A stretch of DNA of 46,791 bases from assembly GCA_031277925.1 (NCBI GenBank), contig JAITLJ010000144.1, positions 1 to 46,791 on the forward strand. Direction: 5' to 3'. A model generated the notes under the pieces. That model saw only the letters and a list, made by a program, of their open reading frames with translations. It was not told where the DNA came from and made no database searches. Shown piece after piece: positions 37,160 to 44,401 of this stretch; the stretch's first letter is position 1, and each line of letters opens with the position of its first letter. The stretch is from Prevotellaceae bacterium (lineage in GTDB: Bacteria; Bacteroidota; Bacteroidia; Bacteroidales; UBA932). Both the position numbers and the translations under genes were made by a program.

Positions 37160-38932
37160 TTGATAAAAATATTACAAAATATAACTAAAAAGCCCAGATT
37201 GACAGTTGTTTTTTCTGTTAAAATGATAATTGTTGCCTTATTGTTTTTGAGTTGCTCATCATTGCGCACTAACACATCAAAAACATGGAGTTTTCCTGTT
37301 GATGTTGAACGCGAATATTATTTGATTGATGCTGTGCGAAAATATTATCAAGGCGATATATTGGCAGCACATCGATTTTTGCTTAAATCAATTTCCATCG
37401 ATCCCAATTGTTCTGCCTGTTACTATTTACTTTCTAATGTGTTACTTAAAGAAGGTTATGTAAAAGAAGCCTTAACAGCAGGAAAAATGGCATTCTTTTT
37501 AGATTCTGCCAATTTTTGGTATGGCAAACATTTGGCTCAGGTAAGCGATATTGCTGGCGATGCGAATTTGGCAATGAAAACATATAAATATCTTGCAAAT
37601 TTTAAAAACAGCGATGAAGATATTTTTTACAGTCTGGGCATGTTGTATTATCGTCAAAAACAATTTGATGAAGCATTAATGCTCTATGATTCGCTGCAAA
37701 AAAAATCAGGCTTTAACGAAAAAATATTATTTGCCAAACAACAGATTTATTATGCAACTAACAATAATTCAGCAGCATTAGTAGAGGCATTAAGATATTT
37801 TGAAAGCAATACGGAAAATCCCCAGGCAAATCTTTTACTTGCCGAAGTTTTTGGACGCAGTGGAAATGATTCGCTTGCATTTCAATATTTGGAACGTTCG
37901 CACGAACTTGATGAAACTTATGCAGCGCCTTTATTTGCTCTGGCTGAGATATATCAAAAAAAGTATGAATATGATAAATTTTTTGACATTATTCATAAAA
38001 TTGCAATTAATAAATCTGTTCCTCTTTCCGATAAAATTGAATATTTTATTCCCGTGCTTCAATTTTGGCAGCAAATTCATTATCGCGATGCAATAGAAAA
38101 AATGTTTAGCCTGCTTGCTGAAAATTATGCTGACGATTGGGCTTTTAAACAGTTTTATTCCTCGTTTCTTGTTCAAACCGAACGGCAGGCGCAAGCCATG
38201 AATATTATAGAAAGCGAATTGCAGCAAAATAAACAGAACAGTTCTGCGTGGAAAATGAAAATTGCTTTGCTGTATTATAATAAAGATTTGGAAAATATTT
38301 TATCGGTAATAGATACAGCGATTGTTTATTCGCACGAAAAACATGATTTTTTATTGCAAAAGGCTTCAACATTGTACGAGTTGAAACGTTATGCGGAAGC
38401 GATTACGCTTATCGAAACAGCATTAACGACAAGCCGAAATATGCAAAATCGCAAGGAAATCTTAGCCTTTCTTGGCGATTTGTATCATGCTGTCGGAAAT
38501 AAACGAGCGGCGTACAAAAGCTACGAAAAAGTTTTGGAAATTGATACGGCAAATCTTGGAGTGCTTAATAATTATGCATATTATTTAAGTGAAGACAATA
38601 AAAATTTGGAACGCGCCCTTGAAATGTCAAAAAAAACAATTAATGCCGAGCCTGAAAATGCAACTTTTCTTGATACTTATGCCTGGATTCTGCATAAACT
38701 CGGACGCAACAATGAAGCGCAACCGATTTTTCGCAAGGCAATGACACTTGGCGGCAGAGAAAGCGCTGTCATTTTAGATCATTATGGCGATGTTCTTTTT
38801 GAATTGAAAGAATATAATACTGCGATACTTTACTGGGAAGATTCTCTTTCGAAAAAAGATGCGGTAAATGCAGATAAAATTCGTGTGAAAATTGAAAAAT
38901 GTAAGAAAATAAAAAATAGAATAAAAAAATGA
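37160..38932 (+). CDS. TPR-repeat lipoprotein
   Basis: 590-residue tetratricopeptide protein with a lipoprotein-type signal ending LFLSC, so probably membrane-anchored. The start is uncertain: TTG at 37160 (used here) or TTG at 37199 both keep positive charge before the hydrophobic core, while ATG at 37223 would not. Degenerate TPR units run through most of the chain: CSACYYLLSNVLLKEGYVKEALTAG at the N-terminal side, EDIFYSLGMLYYRQKQFDEALMLYDS, and NLGVLNNYAYYLSEDNKNLERALEM and LDTYAWILHKLGRNNEAQPIFRKAM near the end. Its stop overlaps the next gene's start by 4 bp, so it is coupled to the EnvC-like gene and may scaffold cell-envelope enzymes. Confidence 0.83.
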   Translation: MIKILQNITKKPRLTVVFSVKMIIVALLFLSCSSLRTNTSKTWSFPVDVEREYYLIDAVRKYYQGDILAAHRFLLKSISIDPNCSACYYLLSNVLLKEGYVKEALTAGKMAFFLDSANFWYGKHLAQVSDIAGDANLAMKTYKYLANFKNSDEDIFYSLGMLYYRQKQFDEALMLYDSLQKKSGFNEKILFAKQQIYYATNNNSAALVEALRYFESNTENPQANLLLAEVFGRSGNDSLAFQYLERSHELDETYAAPLFALAEIYQKKYEYDKFFDIIHKIAINKSVPLSDKIEYFIPVLQFWQQIHYRDAIEKMFSLLAENYADDWAFKQFYSSFLVQTERQAQAMNIIESELQQNKQNSSAWKMKIALLYYNKDLENILSVIDTAIVYSHEKHDFLLQKASTLYELKRYAEAITLIETALTTSRNMQNRKEILAFLGDLYHAVGNKRAAYKSYEKVLEIDTANLGVLNNYAYYLSEDNKNLERALEMSKKTINAEPENATFLDTYAWILHKLGRNNEAQPIFRKAMTLGGRESAVILDHYGDVLFELKEYNTAILYWEDSLSKKDAVNADKIRVKIEKCKKIKNRIKK

Positions 38933-40116
38933 AAGGATTTCTAAAAAATATTTTGACTGTTGTTTTTTTATTTGTGGCTATCGCTTTGTTTGCACAATCG
39001 CCGGAAGAAAAATTAAAGAAAAGTAAGGAAAGTACCGAAAAAGAAATAGCGAAACTCAATAATCAAATTGCCGAAAACACCAAAGCGAAACGGTCAAAAA
39101 CAAGTTATGTTTCATTGCTTAATAACCGTATTGCGCAGCGCAAAAAATTAATTCGCGATACCGATGTACAAATTTCCATTACAGAAAGCGAAATTGCAAA
39201 AAAAAATAAAAAAATAGATAACATACGCCAACAGATTAACCGCCTGAAAGAGTCGTATTCGGAATTGGTTGTAAATATTTATACCAATCGCAAAAAGGCG
39301 ACGTGGTTGATGTATGTGTTTGCAAGCGAAGATTTTAGTCAGGCATATCGTCGACTGAAATATTTGCAGTCTTATGCAGATGTTATATTTGTTCAAGCAA
39401 AAAAAATTGAACAGACCAATCAACATCTAGCAAAAGAAATTGCCTTACTGTCGGATAAAAAACAGGAACTTGACAATTATAAATCTGAACGAAATCAAGA
39501 AATAGCAAGTCTGGCAAAAGATGAAGAAGAGGCGCAAAAAACATTGAAAGAACTGAAAAATGAAGAAGCAAAATTAAAAAAACAGTTGCAACGTAAGCAT
39601 AACGATTTGGCGGCGCTGAATAAAAAACTTGAAGAACTTGTGAAAAAAGAATTGGCAAAAGATAAATCTACGGGATTTTCCAAATCGCCCGAAAATGTGA
39701 AACTTTCTGCAAATTTTGCGGCGAATCGAGGTCGCTTGCCATGGCCTGTGAAGCAGGGCAAAGTTGTAAGTTTTTTTGGAAGTCATTCAGTTAGCGACTA
39801 TGTACAGTTAGATAACAAAACAATTGATATATCTACTGTTGAAGGCGAAAATGTTTTAGCAATTTTTGATGGAATTGTAACAAATGTGTTTCCGGCGGTA
39901 GGAATGAATCTTGGCGTTTTGGTAAAACATGGCGAATATTTTACTTTATATTGTCGGCTTGGAAGGGTTAACGTAAAAGCAGGCGATGTTGTAAAAACAG
40001 GAACTGTACTTGGAAAAGTTGCCACCCGAAACGATGATGATGGCGTGCAGTTAAACTTTGGTTTGTGGAAACAGTTTAATCCGCTTAATCCTTTGCTCTG
40101 GCTTTTAAAAAATTAG
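38929..40116 (+). CDS. EnvC-like murein hydrolase activator (degenerate M23)
   Basis: 395-residue exported protein: a signal peptide (to about residue 23, ALFAQ), then a long coiled coil (about 25-245, rich in Lys/Glu/Gln heptads), then a LytM/M23 domain starting at RLPWPVKQGKVVSFFG. The zinc ligands of active M23 enzymes are replaced: KTIDIST where HxxxD is expected and QLNFGLW where HLHFE would be. Such degenerate LytM proteins with coiled coils (EnvC, NlpD) activate amidases at division rather than cut peptidoglycan, and that is the likely role here. It overlaps the TPR gene by 4 bp and lies 25 bp before ybeY. Confidence 0.9.
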   Translation: MKGFLKNILTVVFLFVAIALFAQSPEEKLKKSKESTEKEIAKLNNQIAENTKAKRSKTSYVSLLNNRIAQRKKLIRDTDVQISITESEIAKKNKKIDNIRQQINRLKESYSELVVNIYTNRKKATWLMYVFASEDFSQAYRRLKYLQSYADVIFVQAKKIEQTNQHLAKEIALLSDKKQELDNYKSERNQEIASLAKDEEEAQKTLKELKNEEAKLKKQLQRKHNDLAALNKKLEELVKKELAKDKSTGFSKSPENVKLSANFAANRGRLPWPVKQGKVVSFFGSHSVSDYVQLDNKTIDISTVEGENVLAIFDGIVTNVFPAVGMNLGVLVKHGEYFTLYCRLGRVNVKAGDVVKTGTVLGKVATRNDDDGVQLNFGLWKQFNPLNPLLWLLKN

Positions 40117-40141
40117 ATTATAGTTATTCGACAAATATAAA

Positions 40142-40558
40142 ATGATAAGATTTTTTACTGAAAATATTTCTTTCAAATTAATAAATCGCCGTAAAATAAA
40201 ATATTGGATAACCAATGTTGTAGAAAGTGAAAATAAAAATATTGGCGATATCAATTATATTTTTTGTTCGGATAAATATCTTCTTAATATAAATAAAAAA
40301 TATTTGCATCATAACTGTTTTACAGATGTTATAACTTTTGATTTTTGTGAAGGCAGTAAAATTTCAGGCGATATTTTTATAAGCATTGACTCTGTTCGTG
40401 CGAATGCAAGTAAATACAGGCAATTATTTATCGAAGAATTATATAGAGTAATGATTCATGGCATACTTCATCTCTGTTCGTATGATGATTCTACAAAATC
40501 CGAAATTGCCCTAATGCGCTCAAAAGAAAATAATTATCTTAAAAAAATCACAATTTAG
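40142..40558 (+). CDS. ybeY: Endoribonuclease YbeY (rRNA maturation factor)
   Basis: 138-residue UPF0054 zinc endoribonuclease involved in 16S rRNA 3'-end processing and ribosome quality control. The fold landmarks are NKKYLHHNCFTDVITFDF, GDIFISIDSV and the metal motif HGILHLCSYDD. The classical form is HGxLHLxGxDH. Here the third ligand position is Asp instead of His and the usual Gly is Ser. I recall a non-His third ligand being common in Bacteroidota, so this is probably lineage-typical rather than damage. The stop codon directly abuts the mnmG ATG. Confidence 0.92.
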   Translation: MIRFFTENISFKLINRRKIKYWITNVVESENKNIGDINYIFCSDKYLLNINKKYLHHNCFTDVITFDFCEGSKISGDIFISIDSVRANASKYRQLFIEELYRVMIHGILHLCSYDDSTKSEIALMRSKENNYLKKITI

Positions 40559-42427
40559 ATGCTTTATACTTTCGATATAATTGTTGTAGGCGGAGGACAT
40601 GCCGGATGCGAAGCAGCAGCAGCAGCAGCAAAAATGGGTTCGCGCGTTCTTTTAATATCAATGGACATGACTAAATTTGCAGCGATGTCGTGCAATCCTG
40701 CTGTTGGCGGAGTTGCAAAAGGGCAAATTGTTCGAGAAATTGATGCGCTTGGCGGTTGCACAGGAATTGTTACCGATAAAACATCTATCCAATTTCGAAT
40801 GCTTAATCGTTCAAAAGGTCCGGCGATGTGGAGCCCTCGCGCGCAGTGCGACCGTACTCTTTTTTCTGTTGAATGGCGAAAAATATTAGAAGAAAATATT
40901 AATCTTTCGTTTTGGCAGGATTTTGTTGTCCAACTTATTGTGAAAAAAAGTAAAGTTGAAGGACTGATAACGGCACTTGGCGTTAAATTTTATGCAAAAA
41001 TTATAATTCTTACTACAGGAACGTTTCTTAATGGTAAAATTCATGTTGGAAGCGCACAACTTGCTGGTGGCCGAATTGGAGAAATGCCTTCTGTTGGAAT
41101 TACCGAGCAACTTGTTCAGTTAGGATTTGAATCAGGAAGGATGAAAACCGGTACGCCTCCACGATTTGATGGAAGAACTGTAAATTTTGAAAAATTGACC
41201 GTTCAGCATGGAGATGAAAATCCATCTAAATTTTCTTTTCTACCCGAAATCAAGCCGGTGAAAAAACAAAAACCGTGTTATATCATTCGCACCTCGCCCG
41301 AAGTTCACCAAATTTTAGAATCAGGTTTTGACGAATCGCCTTTGTTTACCGGAATTATTAAAGGTATTGGTCCGCGCTATTGTCCAAGTATTGAAGATAA
41401 AATCAAAACTTTTTCGGATAAAGATTCACATCAATTATTTTTAGAACCCGAAGGCTTCGACACAAATGAATATTATTTAAGCGGTTTTTCATCGTCTTTG
41501 CCGTTAGATATTCAATATAGCGCATTGAGGAAAGTTGAAGGATTTGAAAATATTAGAATTTTTCGTCCCGGATATGCAATCGAATACGACTACTTCCCTC
41601 CTACCCAACTTTATCATACATTAGAAACAAAATTGATTGAAAATTTGTTTTTTGCCGGACAGATAAATGGAACAACCGGATACGAAGAAGCCGCTGCACA
41701 AGGATTGATGGCTGGCATAAATGCTCATTTGAAATTGCAGCATAACGAAAAATTTGTGCTTTCGCGCAATCAGGCATATATTGGCGTTTTGATTGACGAC
41801 TTGGTATCAAAAGGCGTTGATGAGCCTTATCGAATGTTTACAAGCCGTTCGGAATATAGAATTTTATTGCGCCAAGATAATGCCGATGAGCGTCTTACCG
41901 AGTTGTCGTATAAAATTGGATTAGCATCTAAATATCGTTACAATGCCGTAACGACAAAGAAAAATGCGATACGGGAACTGCTGTCGCTTATTAATAACTG
42001 TTCAGTTTCACCCGATGAAATAAATCCTTATTTGGAATCAGTTGGTTCTGCTTTAATCAATCAAAAACGGAAACTTTCCGATATTCTTTCGCGCCCCGAA
42101 GTTTCCGTAAATAGCATTTTAACTGTATCAAGCATTGCCGGAAAGATTAATACCATAGGGAACCTTACATCGGAGATAATTGAAGAATCTGAGATTGCCA
42201 TAAAATATTCGGGATATATTGAGCGCGAACACCTTCTTGTTGAAAAAATGAGCAGATTAGAAAAAGTGAAAATTCCTAAAACCTTTGATTTTTCAAAGGC
42301 GAGTATTACTATTGAAGCTCAACAGAAATTAAAAAAGATTATGCCTGAAACCATTGGACAGGCATCGCGAATTCCGGGCGTTTCTCCGGCTGATATTTCT
42401 GTTTTGCTTGTTTTGTTAGGAAGATAA
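40559..42427 (+). CDS. mnmG: tRNA uridine-5-carboxymethylaminomethyl modification enzyme MnmG
   Basis: FAD-dependent partner of MnmE in making cmnm5U at the wobble base of certain tRNAs. The FAD-binding GGGHAGCEAA is at about residues 11-20, followed by MSCNPAVGGVAKGQIVREIDALGG, PRAQCDR, TGTFLNGKIHVG, GRMKTGTPPR and the C-terminal GLMAGINA and FTSRSEYRILLRQDNADERL. All are intact and the 622 residues are standard. An in-frame GCA run near the start codes for seven alanines in a row. The gene starts at the ybeY stop and is followed within 5 bp by a pair of parS-like palindromes. Confidence 0.97.
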   Translation: MLYTFDIIVVGGGHAGCEAAAAAAKMGSRVLLISMDMTKFAAMSCNPAVGGVAKGQIVREIDALGGCTGIVTDKTSIQFRMLNRSKGPAMWSPRAQCDRTLFSVEWRKILEENINLSFWQDFVVQLIVKKSKVEGLITALGVKFYAKIIILTTGTFLNGKIHVGSAQLAGGRIGEMPSVGITEQLVQLGFESGRMKTGTPPRFDGRTVNFEKLTVQHGDENPSKFSFLPEIKPVKKQKPCYIIRTSPEVHQILESGFDESPLFTGIIKGIGPRYCPSIEDKIKTFSDKDSHQLFLEPEGFDTNEYYLSGFSSSLPLDIQYSALRKVEGFENIRIFRPGYAIEYDYFPPTQLYHTLETKLIENLFFAGQINGTTGYEEAAAQGLMAGINAHLKLQHNEKFVLSRNQAYIGVLIDDLVSKGVDEPYRMFTSRSEYRILLRQDNADERLTELSYKIGLASKYRYNAVTTKKNAIRELLSLINNCSVSPDEINPYLESVGSALINQKRKLSDILSRPEVSVNSILTVSSIAGKINTIGNLTSEIIEESEIAIKYSGYIEREHLLVEKMSRLEKVKIPKTFDFSKASITIEAQQKLKKIMPETIGQASRIPGVSPADISVLLVLLGR

Positions 42428-42431
42428 AAAT

Positions 42432-42447
42432 TGTTCCACATGGAACG
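42432..42447. promoter_or_regulatory. Degenerate parS-like site
   Basis: TGTTCCACATGGAACG differs from the perfect site 40 bp downstream at two positions. With flanks, it and the second site share about 19 bp in inverted orientation (AAATTGTTCCAC...GGAAC). Confidence 0.45.
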
Positions 42448-42471
42448 TTATGCAATAAAACTACTAATTTA

Positions 42472-42487
42472 TGTTCCACGTGGAACA
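42472..42487. promoter_or_regulatory. Candidate parS centromere-like site
   Basis: TGTTCCACGTGGAACA is a perfect 16-bp palindrome and differs at one position from the ParB-binding parS sequence of Bacillus subtilis (TGTTCCACGTGAAACA). It lies in the 74-bp gap between mnmG and uvrC. No T-run follows, so a terminator role is less likely. Confidence 0.6.
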
Positions 42488-42501
42488 ATTTAAAATTTAT
42501 A

Positions 42502-44346
42502 ATGCCAATAATTATGAAAATGAATGAAAAAATAAAACAAAAGATTTTGCTTTTGCCCCATTCTCCCGGAATTTATCAATTTTTTGATGCACAAAATAAG
42601 ATAATTTATATAGGGAAAGCAAAAGATTTAAAAAATAGAGTTGCATCATATTTTTTAAATCGCGTAAGCGCTAATAATCTTAAATTAAGAACCATGGTAA
42701 CAAAAATTGTTGATATAAAACATATTGTTCTGGCAACCGAATCAGATGCTTTCTTTTTAGAAAATATTTTGATAAAAAAATATCAACCTCGATATAATAT
42801 TTTATTAAAAGATGATAAAACCTATCCATGGATTTGTGTGAAAAAAGAAAACTTCCCCCGGTTGCTTGTTGTTCGCCACAGGCAAAATGATGGATCTAAA
42901 TATTTTGGTCCTTATTCGTATGTATCGTCAATCAGGTTTTTGCTTGATTTGATTAAGCGCTTATATACATTGCGTACCTGTAATTTGCATCTTACACCGA
43001 CATCAATCGCTCGCAAAAAATATAAACCTTGTCTTGAATATCATATCGGCAATTGCAAAGCTCCTTGCATTGGCAATCAAACAGAATATGAATATGATTT
43101 ACAAATAGAACAGGTTTTATCAATATTAAAAGGCGATATTCAATATGTATTGAGATATTTGCGCAATGAAATGGATAAAGCCACTGTTGAATATCGTTTT
43201 GAAGATGCTCAATTATTGAAAGAAAGATACAATAGACTGGAAACCTACCAATCAAAATCAGTAATTGTCAGTTCTGTAATTAAAACAGCAGATGTTATAA
43301 CAATTTTTGTAGAATCAACAATGGGTTTTGCCAATTTTATGCGTATTCTAAATGGAGCAATAGTTCTGTCGCAAACATTTGAACTTAGTCTTGGTATTGA
43401 AGATACGCGAGAAAGCCTGTTGAATTATGTAGTTGCCGATATGATTGATAGATTAGGCGATTTATCCTTTGAAATAATAGTTCCATTTAAACCCGACTTT
43501 GAATTCCCAAATCATGTTTTTACTATTCCAAATCGTGGCGATAAACTTAAATTACTTGAACTGTCATTTCGAAATTTGCGAACATATCAATTTGAACGAT
43601 TGAAGCAAATACAAATAATTGATTCTGACAGGTATGCTATTCGTGTCCTTTCAAAACTCCAAAAAGCCTTGAAATTAGCAACGCTGCCTCGTCATATTGA
43701 ATGCTTTGACAATTCCAATATAAATGGAACAAATCCTGTTGCCTCCTGTGTCGTTTTTAAAAATGGAAAACCAAGTAAAAAAGATTACAGAAAATACAAC
43801 ATAAAAACAGTTGTTGGCGCTAATGATTACGCTTCGATGCGTGAAGTCGTTTGGCGAAGGTATTCAAAATTTATTACCGAAAATATTGATATGCCGGATT
43901 TAATAATTACTGATGGAGGTCGGGGACAAATGGAAATTGTACGTAGAGTAATCAAAGATGAATTAAACTTAAATATTCCTGTTGCCGGATTGACGAAAGA
44001 TAAGTATCATCAAACAAACGAACTTTTATTTGGTTTTCCCCCTGTTCAAATAGGAATAAAACCAACCGATCCTTATTTTAAATTATTGGCGGCTATTCAA
44101 AATGAAACACATCGCGTTGCCATTGAATTTCACAGAGATAAACGAAGCAAAGCAATGACTGGCACGCAGTTAACCGATATTCGGGGAATAGGCGAAAAAA
44201 CGGCGCAAAAATTATTAGTGAAATTCAAAACATTATCACGGATAAAGGCTGCAACGGTTAGCGAATTGTACGAAATAATTGGCGAAAAAAAGACAAAAAA
44301 TCTATTAAATTATTTTGCGAAAAAAAATAATAAAAATATAGTTTAA
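42502..44346 (+). CDS. uvrC: Excinuclease ABC subunit C
   Basis: Dual-incision nuclease of nucleotide excision repair, 614 residues. The GIY-YIG domain is at the N-terminus (GIYQFFD...IIYIGKAKDLKNRV), then a cysteine-containing region, the UVR motif YRFEDAQLLKERYNRLE (about 231-247), the RNase H-like nuclease core (ECFDNSNINGTNPVAS, DLIITDGGRGQME) and a C-terminal HhH pair (DIRGIGEKTAQKLL, and a second unit ending LLNYF). The start could also be Met 5 or Met 7 (42514 or 42520), and all three keep the domain. uvrA and uvrB are not in the window. Confidence 0.97.
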   Translation: MPIIMKMNEKIKQKILLLPHSPGIYQFFDAQNKIIYIGKAKDLKNRVASYFLNRVSANNLKLRTMVTKIVDIKHIVLATESDAFFLENILIKKYQPRYNILLKDDKTYPWICVKKENFPRLLVVRHRQNDGSKYFGPYSYVSSIRFLLDLIKRLYTLRTCNLHLTPTSIARKKYKPCLEYHIGNCKAPCIGNQTEYEYDLQIEQVLSILKGDIQYVLRYLRNEMDKATVEYRFEDAQLLKERYNRLETYQSKSVIVSSVIKTADVITIFVESTMGFANFMRILNGAIVLSQTFELSLGIEDTRESLLNYVVADMIDRLGDLSFEIIVPFKPDFEFPNHVFTIPNRGDKLKLLELSFRNLRTYQFERLKQIQIIDSDRYAIRVLSKLQKALKLATLPRHIECFDNSNINGTNPVASCVVFKNGKPSKKDYRKYNIKTVVGANDYASMREVVWRRYSKFITENIDMPDLIITDGGRGQMEIVRRVIKDELNLNIPVAGLTKDKYHQTNELLFGFPPVQIGIKPTDPYFKLLAAIQNETHRVAIEFHRDKRSKAMTGTQLTDIRGIGEKTAQKLLVKFKTLSRIKAATVSELYEIIGEKKTKNLLNYFAKKNNKNIV

Positions 44347-44372
44347 ATGTCTATAAATTAAAACAAAATTAT

Positions 44373-44380
44373 TAATTTTG
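44373..44380 (+). promoter_or_regulatory. -7 promoter element of the yfhO-like gene
   Basis: TAATTTTG matches TAnnTTTG, 21 bp before the ATG, in the short gap after uvrC. Confidence 0.45.
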
Positions 44381-44401
44381 CTAAAAATAAATACACATAA
44401 A

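Noticed and set aside
42428-42492. Terminator for mnmG
   Set aside because: The two inverted copies could pair, but no T-run follows and each site is itself a parS-like palindrome, which fits better.
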